31,261 nt of DNA from NCBI GenBank assembly GCA_964545895.1, contig CAZJHS010000031.1, positions 1 to 31,261 of the forward strand, written 5' to 3'. The DNA is from UBA6183 sp964545895. Its GTDB lineage: Bacteria > Bacteroidota > Bacteroidia > UKL13-3. Of the stretch, positions 9,679-18,836 are shown piece after piece (within the stretch, counting starts at the first letter, position 1; every line of letters starts with the position of its first letter). Position numbers and translations under genes: made by a program. The notes under the pieces were generated by a model. That model was not told where the DNA came from. It saw only the letters and a list, made by a program, of their open reading frames with translations, and did no database searches.

Positions 9679-9762
9679 TGCCTAAAAACTGATTTTTGTT
9701 TTGGGTATCCATTTTTAGGCCAGCTATTGTAAATTGCGGCCCATTATAGCACAACATAAATT

Positions 9763-11025
9763 ATGTCAACACAAATAGAAAAACTGATTAAACGCTACGA
9801 AGAGAAACAACCTGAAATTGTTTTTGAATGGAAAGATAGCGAAACTGAAGCCGAAGGTTGGGTAGTAATTAACTCGCTACGTGGTGGTGCTGCCGGAGGC
9901 GGAACTCGTATGCGTAAAGGTTTAAATAAACACGAGGTTACTTCATTGGCTAAAACCATGGAGATTAAATTTACCGTTGCAGGACCAGCTATTGGCGGTG
10001 CTAAATCGGGTATTAACTTCGATCCAGCTGACCCACGCAAAAAAGGTGTTTTAGAGCGTTGGTATAAAGCAGTTATGCCTATACTTAAAAACTACTACGG
10101 TACTGGTGGCGATTTAAATGTGGATGAAATACATGAGGTAATTCCAATTACCGAACAATATGGTTTGATGCACCCACAAGAAGGTGTAGTAAACGGACAT
10201 TTTAAAGTAGACGAAACAGAGAAACAAAAACGCATTAACAACTTGCGTACTGGTGTTTCTAAAATTTTAGATGATGCGCGTTTTTCGCCAGATACTACTA
10301 AAAATTATTTAGTAGCCGATATGATTACAGGTTGGGGTGTAGCTGAAGCTGCCCGTCATTTCTATGAGTTTTGGGGACCAAATTTCCAATACAAACGTGC
10401 CATTATACAAGGTTGGGGTAACGTAGCTGCAGCTGCAGCATATTACTTATCGCAAATGGATGTAATGATTGTTGGTATTATAGATCGTGAAGGTGGATTG
10501 TTAAACAACCAAGGTTTTAGCAAAGATCAAATTAAGCAATTATTTATTGAGCGTGATGGAAACAAACTGTCTCAAGAAACTTGCAAAAAAATGGGATTAG
10601 ATTTTATGCCTTATGACGAAATCAACCAAAAAATTTGGAGCATTGGTGCCGATATTTTTGTTCCTGCTGCCGCATCTCGTATGCTTACTCAAGAGCAATT
10701 AGATGCCATGGTTGAAAACGACCTTGATGTAATCTCGTGCGGAGCAAATGTACCATTTGCTGATACTGAGATTTTCTTAGGACCAATTGGCAACAATGCC
10801 GATGACCGCGTAGCTGTTATCCCTGATTTTATTGCTAACTGTGGTATGGCACGCACTTTTGCTTATTGCATGAGCGAGAATTTTGAATTGAATGATGAGG
10901 CTATTTTTAAAGATGCTTCAGTAACCATTCGTCAAGCATTAATGCGCTTAAATCAATTCAATCCTAAACGCAACGGCTTGTTGAAAAAAGGATTAGAAAT
11001 GAGTATGGTTAACTTGGTGAAATAA
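9763..11025 (+). CDS. Glu/Leu/Phe/Val-type NAD(P)-dependent amino acid dehydrogenase
   Basis: This 420-residue cytosolic enzyme would interconvert an amino acid and its 2-oxo acid with ammonia, using NAD(P). The N-terminal catalytic domain shows GGAAGGGTRM (41-50), Lys69 in MEIKFTVAGPA, Lys81 in GGAKSGINFDP and Asp117 in GTGGDLNVDE, corresponding to the conserved two Lys and one Asp of glutamate dehydrogenases. The Rossmann domain begins near IIQGWGNVAAAAA, and PDFIANCGM lies near the C-terminus. The loop usually written GGAKGG in glutamate dehydrogenases is GGAKSG, so substrate preference (Glu versus branched or aromatic amino acids) cannot be fixed by eye. It stands alone between two terminator-like hairpins, so it is probably monocistronic. 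Confidence 0.87.
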   Translation: MSTQIEKLIKRYEEKQPEIVFEWKDSETEAEGWVVINSLRGGAAGGGTRMRKGLNKHEVTSLAKTMEIKFTVAGPAIGGAKSGINFDPADPRKKGVLERWYKAVMPILKNYYGTGGDLNVDEIHEVIPITEQYGLMHPQEGVVNGHFKVDETEKQKRINNLRTGVSKILDDARFSPDTTKNYLVADMITGWGVAEAARHFYEFWGPNFQYKRAIIQGWGNVAAAAAYYLSQMDVMIVGIIDREGGLLNNQGFSKDQIKQLFIERDGNKLSQETCKKMGLDFMPYDEINQKIWSIGADIFVPAAASRMLTQEQLDAMVENDLDVISCGANVPFADTEIFLGPIGNNADDRVAVIPDFIANCGMARTFAYCMSENFELNDEAIFKDASVTIRQALMRLNQFNPKRNGLLKKGLEMSMVNLVK

Positions 11026-11048
11026 GTTTAGTAGTATAAATGTTGAAT

Positions 11049-11092
11049 GTTAAATGCTGAATGTTTAATTACATAAACATTCAGCATTTAAC
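11049..11092. terminator. Perfect 19-bp inverted repeat between convergent genes
   Basis: The arms at 11049-11067 and 11074-11092 are exact reverse complements with a 6-base ATTACA loop. It lies between the dehydrogenase stop (+) and the lipase-like gene stop (-), where a bidirectional terminator is expected. Neither side has a proper T tract, so it may instead be a dispersed palindrome or a transcript-stabilising hairpin. Confidence 0.55.
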
Positions 11093-11144
11093 TTATTATA
11101 CCCTTGAAACATTAGTCGCATTTAGCTTTCAACTAATTAGCTGC

Positions 11145-14100
11145 CTAATGCATTATTGAAACTCGTTTAATTACTTTGAACTTAGGATGTATTAATTCAA
11201 AAATATATGTACCATTAGAAAGTGCAGATATATCAATTGTTTTTACACTTTTATCTGCTGTTTCAGTTATTATAAGTCTACCATCTACCGAATATAAATT
11301 AATAACAGAACCAGTTAGTTCAGCAGAAGTTAAACTAACTGCTATATAATTATTTGACGGATTTGGATAAAGTATAACTCCAACATTTGAAATAGAAAAA
11401 CTATTTTGTTCATCTGATGAACCTACCATCATACTCGAGTTTGAATTGATAGTATTACCATCGGTGCAGTTAATCAATCTTGACTTAAACTCAAGCTTTG
11501 TAATGGCTTTTAAATCTAGAAGTTTTTCGTTTTCAATCTTACATATCCATTTACCCATGTAGTTTATGTAATTTTGATAATTTGTATCCAAAATTAATGT
11601 ATTTAATAGGCCAAGTGATTGATTGTATTTTTTCTGAATACGCAAGGCAAAGACTCTATCCATTTCAAACTTAAATCGTTCATGTTTGCTCAGTAGGTTT
11701 TGATTTAAAATTGTTGTTTGCAATTGATACAATTTGTTACCAACTCGATTTTTGGTTGATTGTAATTTACTTCTGTTAATCATTCGACCGGAATGTTCCA
11801 TTGTTTTTTGATACAAAGTATTCATAGAACGTTTCAAAGACAGGTTATTCGAGTTATAATAAGCCGCAAGAATATTTGTACCAGTATTAATTCTAGATTC
11901 TAAATCACTACTATCGTTACTTGTACTCATTAAACTATAAATAGTACTCGTAAGTAAAGTATTTTGAAATACAATTCCAGTAGCTGCTTTTGCAAAAGTT
12001 GCTTCAAAATCTATGTTGCGTTTGCCTTGTTGTCCACCTCCACCTGGTTCACTTCCTTGTGCTGGGCATAAGTTATCAAAATTAGGTACAGATGTTAAAT
12101 ATGGAGTGCCATCTACCGAAACATTACTTCCAACTCCAAATTGCCTGTTTGCTCCATCAGTAAAATAATAATAATGATTTACTCTACTTGGAGCTACACC
12201 CCACTTCCAATAGTTATTTGCAGCATTAAACTGTGAAAACCCAGGATTGTATAAGGCTTGTAAATTTCCATTTAAAGCATCATTTTGAGTAACTGATAAA
12301 TCTGATTGACCATTATCTAAAAACAAATCAAATGCGTTGTTACACACAATAGAATATTGTACACCGGCTAAATCGCTTTTTCCAACATTACTTACCACAC
12401 TAGGATCAAGTACCAATGTGCTTCCATTAGTTAAATAAACTGAACTGTTATTATTTGCAAATTGATGTGGGTTTATTTTGGAACAAGCGATAGCAACTTG
12501 TGCGTTATCAACATGCAACGTTGAGGCTTTTTGATTTAAAATTTTACACTTATCTAAAAGCAAATATCCACCGTTCGAAGCCCCCTCAAAATACAAACCA
12601 TATCCACCAGATATTGGCATTGCCATAGGGTCTGGGTTATTAATAGTAACATTTGTTAATGTAGTTGGGTAACTCATTGCTTCAAATCGGATAGGGATAT
12701 GATTATGTGTAAAACTTACATTGCTGATATCTGTCCTTGAATCATAAACGTATAAACCATTCGACTCTATTCCATTAAATAACATACTTGTTAGTTTTAG
12801 TTTATCACTACCTGTACCAATCATCCATGCTTCAAGGTTTCCATTTATGTATCCATTGTTATACTCTGCATTTGCGTTGTTTATTAAAATCATTTCATTA
12901 AAGTCAGAAAACGCTGAATACAGATCTGCATTAAATGTTACCCTTGGTGTGTTGGAAACACTTGTTATTTTACTGTAATACAATTGGGTATTACAACTCA
13001 TCTCCACATTGCAGTTGGTAGCAATTAAACCATTGTTTACAACAAATGCAGTTAATGTATTAGGTATTATTGCTACATTTTCTGAATATGAAGATGCTTC
13101 AAACTCGAGTATCTTATCGTTTTTCCCATTACCTGATAATGAAATAATACCACCAGAAGGAGACTCAATACCTACGGTCGTATTTGTTGGAGATAATACC
13201 CCACCTTTTATACGTATAAAGCCATTTCCGCTAAAGGTAAATGTTGCGCCATTCTCTAGCTTAATTTTCGAGCCAGGCTCAAATTCAAGAATACTGTTAT
13301 CGTCTGATAAATAAAAATTAACATAAGGGTGTATAATCAACTCTGATCCTGCTTTCATTACAATTTTAGATTCATTATACATCATAACTGTTGAATTTGT
13401 TTTTAATTCAACCTTACTTCCTGAGACAACCTCTAATATCCCATTCCGATTGTCATTATCTGACCCTAATGTAAGATAACTGCTTCCTTCGATAGTTATT
13501 TTTTTTCCGTTATCGCTACATTTTTTGCCACGTGTATTTACACTAAAAGTGCTATTCGCATCTGGCGGAACAGCTGCTGGGAGTACAGGTAAATCCGAGA
13601 ATCCGATAGTCTGATCACTATTTACAGAAAGGCTATTTCCATTAGAAACTACAATATCATTGTAAATTAATGGTCCAGTAGTTAGCCTTATATTGGGGCT
13701 AATATTTATTTTTTGCCCAAAGTTATACGATTTGTTACTTAATGTACTTACCTCATTTACCTGAAAAATAGAATACGGAATGCCTAGTAACGCACTAAAC
13801 ATTGCTCCTCCAGAGTGGGCTGAAGGAACTGGATGTTCTTCATTCCAAAGTATTCCGCTTGTATTATATACATTTGGGGCTGAAAAATAATTAAAGGATG
13901 TTAAAATGCTGCCACTTGTTGTAGGTTGATATAGCAGTGCATTTATACTAGCATCAATTACTGTAGATGTAGTGTTACCAGTTGATGGGCGTAAATCTAC
14001 ATACAAGTCTTTAGTATCTAAATCAAGCGAACTGTATGTTGGTACAAAACAGAATTTCTCAACATTTGGAGTAACTAAGTTTTCGTCTATACCCAAGGTA

Positions 14101-16115
14101 TTGGCCATACTTTTCACTTTGGGCAAATAGTCAGTAACGGCTAGATTGCCACCCGGAGCATTATCATAAGCCTTGCTATTAACAGTTGAGTTTACCCAAC
14201 TACTTGCCAAGTTATACTTTAGGGTAATTAACCCCCACAAAATATCTAGTTTAAGTTTAACTCCCGACTTATATATTAACTGATTAGCAACATTATTGGG
14301 TTGTCCATTTAATTCAAAATGTGCATCCAATGTAGGCCAAACGCTAGAAATCGCAATAATTAATCGAGTCAAAACACCTTGTTTTGAAAGCGGATCAATA
14401 TTCATTTGATGAAGATATAATTGTTGTGTACCATCTGTAATCGTATTACCAGTGGCTGCATCAACTTGACGTTGCCCTGCTATACTGCCATTTGTAATTG
14501 CATAAACCAAACAGTTTTGAGGCTGGCCAACCGAGTCATATTTATGATAAAAATTTTTATGTCTTTCAAATTGGTGTATAATTATTCCACTATCTATAGG
14601 TGCTACCTTATCCAAGTGTTCTATCCTTGTATCAAAAATATTATCCATTAACATTTGTTTTGACGCATAACTAGTTATACTATTGGATGCTTTGTTGAAC
14701 TCAACTAAATCTTTGGGGTCTGAAAAACTATTTAAAGTAAATCCAAAAATGCTATAATTTAGTATTCGTTGTATGTCAGATACTAAATATTGTAGTGATT
14801 TAGGTATACACGCTCCATGGTGAGGAGCATCCACGCTTATATAAGCTTCGGTTTGGTGAGGTATATTTTGCAATTCCATTTCGCGCAGGCCAAGGCGGCC
14901 TATTAAGCCACCCATGCTAAAGCCCATTACCACATTGCCATCCGTGCTGCTGTTGGTGGCTTTAAGTGCATTTAATTGCTGCACCACTTCTTTAAAAATA
15001 CGGGTGTTGCGCTCAATGCTATCCATGCTGTTGTTAAAGTTTATAAACACCATATCGTACCCTTGGGCTTCTAATTCTTGGATGCGATTTTTAACGGCTT
15101 CAGGTGCATTAGGATTAGTTACACTCAATAGAAAACTATTCATGTCATTTTTACTATCCGGGTCAAAACCCTCAATAATAATTAAGGGTTTGGTTAATTT
15201 GGTTTTGCCGCACCCATAGCGTATATCGGCTTTGGCACCTGCATGTTGTGCCGTAGCCGCTATATTTATGGTAGTACCTGCATTGGCATAAATACCTGTA
15301 TAAGGTTGGGTTTTGCCTAAAAATTTAATGGGGGTTAAACTGCGGAACCACTCCCCATTGCTAAATTGCACCTCAAGCCACATTAGTTGTATGCCTTCCA
15401 TAGTATTCCAATCTACCGTTATGGCTTGGTTTAGGGGTAACTCGGCATAGCTGCCCTCTCCAAATTTAAAACGGCCTTTTACCACCGTATCGGCAGTGTT
15501 GTTTAGTATTAAGTTACTTGGTAAAATTATTTGGTAGGTATTTTGTTCCAACTCATCCCAAGCAGGTGCAGCAGCGAACAACGTTGCTTCTAAAAACGGA
15601 TTGTTATAATTGCCGATAACGGGGTGTATGCTTGTATCGGCCAAATTAAGATAAAGGGTGCTATCTAAAAATGCCGAATCGGTAATGTAATTATACTGCA
15701 TACGCATAACGGCAATGGGCAATAGGGTATCTTTTGCGTGGGCAATGGCGGTTTGCAACAGCAACTCCGTACTATCAAACAAAACGGTATTGGGTGCATT
15801 ACTTACATAGGCTTTTTTTAAACCATGGTGCAGATTGGCTATGTTATGAAAATACACAGTATCGGTGCTTGTGTACCCGCTATCGGTTTGGGCAATAATA
15901 CCATTAAATCGGGCAGGGTGATTGTTGAGCCACACTACCTTATCAATAAAATAGCCAGTGTTGGCCGAGTCGGTAGGTACATTGGCATACAAACGTTGCC
16001 ATTTTTGAGGAAAATCATAATCGGTACTGTCAATAATAGTAACGGTACTATCGTACTGTGCATGTGCAGCAACGGTGCATGTCAATAGGCATACAAACAG
16101 AAAAAGATTTTTCAT
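11145..16115 (-). CDS. Secreted lipase-like alpha/beta-hydrolase fused to beta-repeat region, type A T9SS tail
   Basis: This is a 1656-residue exported protein. Residues 1-20 are a signal peptide ending AAHAQ. Residues ~305-470 resemble a lipase/PGAP1-type alpha/beta-hydrolase: LIIIEGFDPDS, then the nucleophile elbow GFSMGGLIGR (398-407, Ser400), then VDAPHHGA. A possible catalytic His lies later, in HPVPSAHSGG. Beyond ~870 there are right-handed beta-helix-like repeats (GSKVELKTNSTV, GSKIKLENGATF). The last ~80 residues (LYPNPSNNYIAVSL ... YSVDGRLI ... YIFELIHP) are a type A T9SS sorting domain. The substrate is unknown; ester hydrolysis is inferred from the elbow. The first ~415 codons are visibly richer in G+C than the rest. 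It starts 23 bases after the broken lipoprotein gene and is probably co-transcribed with it. Confidence 0.85.
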   Translation of the reverse strand: MKNLFLFVCLLTCTVAAHAQYDSTVTIIDSTDYDFPQKWQRLYANVPTDSANTGYFIDKVVWLNNHPARFNGIIAQTDSGYTSTDTVYFHNIANLHHGLKKAYVSNAPNTVLFDSTELLLQTAIAHAKDTLLPIAVMRMQYNYITDSAFLDSTLYLNLADTSIHPVIGNYNNPFLEATLFAAAPAWDELEQNTYQIILPSNLILNNTADTVVKGRFKFGEGSYAELPLNQAITVDWNTMEGIQLMWLEVQFSNGEWFRSLTPIKFLGKTQPYTGIYANAGTTINIAATAQHAGAKADIRYGCGKTKLTKPLIIIEGFDPDSKNDMNSFLLSVTNPNAPEAVKNRIQELEAQGYDMVFINFNNSMDSIERNTRIFKEVVQQLNALKATNSSTDGNVVMGFSMGGLIGRLGLREMELQNIPHQTEAYISVDAPHHGACIPKSLQYLVSDIQRILNYSIFGFTLNSFSDPKDLVEFNKASNSITSYASKQMLMDNIFDTRIEHLDKVAPIDSGIIIHQFERHKNFYHKYDSVGQPQNCLVYAITNGSIAGQRQVDAATGNTITDGTQQLYLHQMNIDPLSKQGVLTRLIIAISSVWPTLDAHFELNGQPNNVANQLIYKSGVKLKLDILWGLITLKYNLASSWVNSTVNSKAYDNAPGGNLAVTDYLPKVKSMANTLGIDENLVTPNVEKFCFVPTYSSLDLDTKDLYVDLRPSTGNTTSTVIDASINALLYQPTTSGSILTSFNYFSAPNVYNTSGILWNEEHPVPSAHSGGAMFSALLGIPYSIFQVNEVSTLSNKSYNFGQKINISPNIRLTTGPLIYNDIVVSNGNSLSVNSDQTIGFSDLPVLPAAVPPDANSTFSVNTRGKKCSDNGKKITIEGSSYLTLGSDNDNRNGILEVVSGSKVELKTNSTVMMYNESKIVMKAGSELIIHPYVNFYLSDDNSILEFEPGSKIKLENGATFTFSGNGFIRIKGGVLSPTNTTVGIESPSGGIISLSGNGKNDKILEFEASSYSENVAIIPNTLTAFVVNNGLIATNCNVEMSCNTQLYYSKITSVSNTPRVTFNADLYSAFSDFNEMILINNANAEYNNGYINGNLEAWMIGTGSDKLKLTSMLFNGIESNGLYVYDSRTDISNVSFTHNHIPIRFEAMSYPTTLTNVTINNPDPMAMPISGGYGLYFEGASNGGYLLLDKCKILNQKASTLHVDNAQVAIACSKINPHQFANNNSSVYLTNGSTLVLDPSVVSNVGKSDLAGVQYSIVCNNAFDLFLDNGQSDLSVTQNDALNGNLQALYNPGFSQFNAANNYWKWGVAPSRVNHYYYFTDGANRQFGVGSNVSVDGTPYLTSVPNFDNLCPAQGSEPGGGGQQGKRNIDFEATFAKAATGIVFQNTLLTSTIYSLMSTSNDSSDLESRINTGTNILAAYYNSNNLSLKRSMNTLYQKTMEHSGRMINRSKLQSTKNRVGNKLYQLQTTILNQNLLSKHERFKFEMDRVFALRIQKKYNQSLGLLNTLILDTNYQNYINYMGKWICKIENEKLLDLKAITKLEFKSRLINCTDGNTINSNSSMMVGSSDEQNSFSISNVGVILYPNPSNNYIAVSLTSAELTGSVINLYSVDGRLIITETADKSVKTIDISALSNGTYIFELIHPKFKVIKRVSIMH

Positions 16116-16138
16116 AAAGTATTAGGTTATTAAAGGGT

Positions 16139-16686
16139 TTATTTGTTCAAGAAAAAGCGGCCATCAGTAATATGTAGGGTATCTTTAAAATCTTTGGAGT
16201 ATAAATCAAAAGCGAATGCTCCTTGAATTGAGCCTTTCAAGGAATCAAGCCTTATGATGTGTATGTAGCCCTTTTTAATTGGCTCCGAAGAATACATAAA
16301 TTCACCATACCAATCAAAATAGGCTCCATTAGCGACTTTAAACTCTGAATGTGGGAAAATATATAGTCCAGTATCTAATAATGGAAGCAGGCTAAATCCA
16401 CACACTTCTTTTATTTCAGGGTTATTACCAGTAAGACTCAAATTTTGCTCGTAATAATCAAATCGAGTGGTTATAAATCCCCCCCCCCAAATTTAGAAAT
16501 AAAGGGCTTGCCATTAATTTTGCAAGCAAAACCTGGTGTGGTAATAGGCGGCAGGCAAGTGTCGCACGGGAGGTTAACAGGTGGTTGTGGTGTGGGCTCA
16601 AAAGGTTTAATGCAACTACCAAAGTAAAGCAAACAGGTTGCTGCAATAATGCAAAATGCTAAAATAGGTTTGGAGGTTGTTTTCAT
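16139..16686 (-). pseudogene. Small lipoprotein gene, frame broken at a G10 tract
   Basis: Two same-strand pieces appear to be one gene. The 5' piece starts at ATG 16684-16686 and encodes a lipoprotein signal peptide (lipobox FGSC, Cys25), a Pro-rich linker, CDTCLPP and the conserved-looking ACKINGKPF. It then hits a stop at 16471-16473, just after a run of ten G. In another frame the sequence continues from that run as GFITTRFDYYEQNLSLTGNN and on to a stop at 16139, with no ATG start of its own. A tract of 8 or 11 G would join the halves into a ~180-residue protein. ACKINGKP-type starts occur in small Bacteroidota lipoproteins of unknown function. The break could be a sequencing error, a real mutation or phase variation. 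Confidence 0.75.
16479..16488. repeat. C10/G10 mononucleotide tract inside a coding region
   Basis: Ten consecutive C on the plus strand (G on the coding strand) sit exactly where the lipoprotein reading frame switches. It is the longest G/C homopolymer I noticed in an otherwise AT-rich window. Confidence 0.95.
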
Positions 16687-16981
16687 ACCGTAGTGTTTAA
16701 ATGGTAAAACTAAGTTAGGGTTAAAATTTAATTAAACAAGTAAAATTTTGCAAGTCAGTGTATTAGCAGGTGGAAAAAATTTATGGAAGGAATATGTTTA
16801 AATAGTTACTCCTATTTTTTTTAACTGATAATCGGAAGATGAATGCGTGAACAATTCCAACAAAAAACATTTTCACTAAACCTAATTTTAGATTTCGTTC
16901 AAATGGTGCAATATTTAAAATTGAGAAGACAAAATAATAGACAGAGTTACTTACATTCGCATCAATTTCAATAATAGCAAA
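16687..16981. other. Intergenic region between divergent lipoprotein and kynU genes
   Basis: This 295-base AT-rich gap must contain promoters for the minus-strand lipoprotein/lipase pair and the plus-strand kynurenine operon. I could not pick out a convincing operator, riboswitch or promoter. A minus-strand frame here (16781-17017) encodes a hydrophobic 78-residue stretch, but it runs into kynU and looks like chance or a decayed remnant. Confidence 0.5.
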
Positions 16982-18241
16982 ATGACTTTCCAAAACACAC
17001 TGGCATTTGCCCAACAACTAGATAAAGAAGATAAACTGGCTCATTTCCGTAATGAGTTTTATATGCCTAAAAAAGATGGCAAACCCATGATTTATTTATG
17101 TGGTAACTCTTTAGGACTTCAACCCAAAAATGCACGTGCTGCTATTGAGCAAGAACTAAACGATTGGGCTGATTTAGGAGTTGAAGGGCATTTTGCAGGA
17201 AAAAATCCGTGGATGTATTACCACCATTTTTTAACTGAAAAAGCGGTTAAGGTAGTAGGTGCAAAACCAAGCGAAGTAGTTATCATGAATAACCTTACCG
17301 CTAACTTGCATTTAATGATGGTGAGTTTTTATCGCCCTACAAAAACACGTTATAAAATAATGATGGAAGGCACCGCTTTCCCAAGCGATATGTACGCTAT
17401 GGAAACGCAAGCTCGTTTTCATGGATTAAATCCTGATGAGGCCATTATTGAACTTAAACCACGTGAAGGCGAATACACTTTACGTACAGAAGATATTATT
17501 GCCAAAATAAACGAACATAAAAACGAGTTAGCCATTGTAATGATGGGTGGTGTAAATTATTACACTGGCCAAGCTTACGATATGCAAGCCATTGCAAAAG
17601 CTGGTCATGCCGTTGGAGCAAATGTTGGTTTTGATTGCGCACACGCAGCAGGTAACTTAAACCTAAAATTACACGATTGGGATGTTGATTTTGCAGTGTG
17701 GTGTACTTACAAATATTTAAACTCTGGACCAGGTGGAACCAGTGGTGTATTTGTACACGAACGTCATGGTAACAACCCCGAATTAGTGCGCTTTGCGGGC
17801 TGGTGGGGACATGATGAGAAAGAGCGTTTCCAGATGAAAAAAGGTTTTAAACCAATGGAAGGTGCAGCAGGCTGGCAATTGAGTAACGCACAAATTTTTC
17901 CGATGGCTATACACAAAGCTTCGTTAGAATTATTTGACCAAGCGGGCATTGAAAATTTAAGAGCGAAAAGTGAAACATTAACTGCCTATTTAGAGTTTAT
18001 ACTAAACGATTACACCGCATACTTAACTGTAATTACACCAAAAACAGCAGCCGATAGAGGTTGCCAGCTTTCTATTATTGTAAAAGAAGATGGCAAAAAA
18101 CTATTCGACTATTTGGAAGCAAATGGCATAATGCCCGATTGGCGCGAACCTGATGTAATACGTATGAGTCCGGTACCTATGTACAACTCATTTGAAGATG
18201 TGTATCGCATTGGTGAAGCATTAAAAGCATATTTTTCATAA
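16982..18241 (+). CDS. kynU: Kynureninase
   Basis: KynU (419 residues, full length) is a PLP enzyme that cleaves L-kynurenine to anthranilate plus alanine, or 3-hydroxykynurenine to 3-hydroxyanthranilate. Visible features are YLCGNSLGLQPK (38-49), the PLP-phosphate region NNLTANLH (103-110), FDCAHAAGN (217-225, with the pyridine-nitrogen Asp218), and the Schiff-base Lys244 in CTYKYLNSGPGG. FAGWWGH and IRMSPVPMYN near the end are also typical. It is the first gene of the kynU/DUF433/DUF5615/kmo run. With kmo it gives the route from kynurenine to 3-hydroxyanthranilate. Tryptophan dioxygenase and 3-hydroxyanthranilate dioxygenase are not in this window. Confidence 0.95.
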   Translation: MTFQNTLAFAQQLDKEDKLAHFRNEFYMPKKDGKPMIYLCGNSLGLQPKNARAAIEQELNDWADLGVEGHFAGKNPWMYYHHFLTEKAVKVVGAKPSEVVIMNNLTANLHLMMVSFYRPTKTRYKIMMEGTAFPSDMYAMETQARFHGLNPDEAIIELKPREGEYTLRTEDIIAKINEHKNELAIVMMGGVNYYTGQAYDMQAIAKAGHAVGANVGFDCAHAAGNLNLKLHDWDVDFAVWCTYKYLNSGPGGTSGVFVHERHGNNPELVRFAGWWGHDEKERFQMKKGFKPMEGAAGWQLSNAQIFPMAIHKASLELFDQAGIENLRAKSETLTAYLEFILNDYTAYLTVITPKTAADRGCQLSIIVKEDGKKLFDYLEANGIMPDWREPDVIRMSPVPMYNSFEDVYRIGEALKAYFS

Positions 18242-18258
18242 CTTTACAAAAAATTGCT

Positions 18259-18489
18259 ATGAGTTACAAAAACTATTTAGAGGCAAAAGCAGATGTAATG
18301 CTTGGTAAACCTGTAATAAAAGGTACTAGGATAACTGTAGAGCTGGTACTAAAGAAAATGTCGGAAGGAGCAAGTGTTAATGACATAATAGCGATGTATC
18401 CCGATTTAAACTCAGCGCAAATTAATGCATGTATTGAGTATGCATATGATGTAGTTGCAAACGAAGCATTTTTAAATGACGTTGCTTAA
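18259..18489 (+). CDS. DUF433 protein, probable VapB-like antitoxin
   Basis: This 76-residue protein has the DUF433 hallmark GKPVIKGTRITVELVLKKMSEGASVNDIIAMYPDL, split here as GKPVIKGTRI (16-25) and GASVNDIIAMYP (37-48), followed by a short helical tail. The fold is a small helix-turn-helix, and DUF433 genes are regularly paired with DUF5615 PIN-like genes, where they are thought to be antitoxins. It begins 17 bases after the kynU stop, and its TAA overlaps the ATG of the next gene (TAATG), which suggests translational coupling. The pairing is typical; its position inside a catabolic operon is not. Confidence 0.85.
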   Translation: MSYKNYLEAKADVMLGKPVIKGTRITVELVLKKMSEGASVNDIIAMYPDLNSAQINACIEYAYDVVANEAFLNDVA

Positions 18490-18836
18490 TGATTATCATA
18501 GCCGATGAAAATATAGATCACTTACTAATAGAAAAACTGAAGCAACATTTTCAGGTTATATCTATTTATGAGTCATATAGAGGAGCTTCAGATAATGATA
18601 TTGCAGAGATTGCCACGAAAGAAAATGCGATAATTATTACTGAAGATAAAGATTTCGGAGATTTAGTTTTTATTCATAATCAAGCTCATCTATCAGTAAT
18701 ACTTTTAAGATATACTTTCATCGAAAGAAATGAAATACATGAAGTACTCATTAATATATTAAAACAAAAATCATTTGAATTAATGGGTAAGTTTACTACT
18801 GTTACAAGCAAAAAAATACGAACTCGAAACTTATAA
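18489..18836 (+). CDS. DUF5615 PIN-like protein, probable toxin nuclease
   Basis: This is a 115-residue protein of the DUF5615 (Mut7-C/PIN-like) family. It starts MIIIADENID, with acidic Asp6-Glu7, and has IITEDKDFGDLV (50-61), whose clustered Glu/Asp residues (Glu52, Asp53, Asp55) would bind the metal of a PIN-like nuclease. Both motifs are the family's most conserved features, so the active site looks intact. RNase activity is inferred from the PIN clan and was not shown for this protein. Its start overlaps the DUF433 stop and its own TAA overlaps the kmo ATG. The four genes therefore read as one coupled transcript. Confidence 0.83.
   Translation: MIIIADENIDHLLIEKLKQHFQVISIYESYRGASDNDIAEIATKENAIIITEDKDFGDLVFIHNQAHLSVILLRYTFIERNEIHEVLINILKQKSFELMGKFTTVTSKKIRTRNL

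Noticed and set aside
16781..17017. Minus-strand 78-residue hydrophobic ORF
   Set aside because: It overlaps the well-supported kynU start, has no recognisable family, and its N-terminal part is antisense to kynU. A decayed remnant is possible but not supported.
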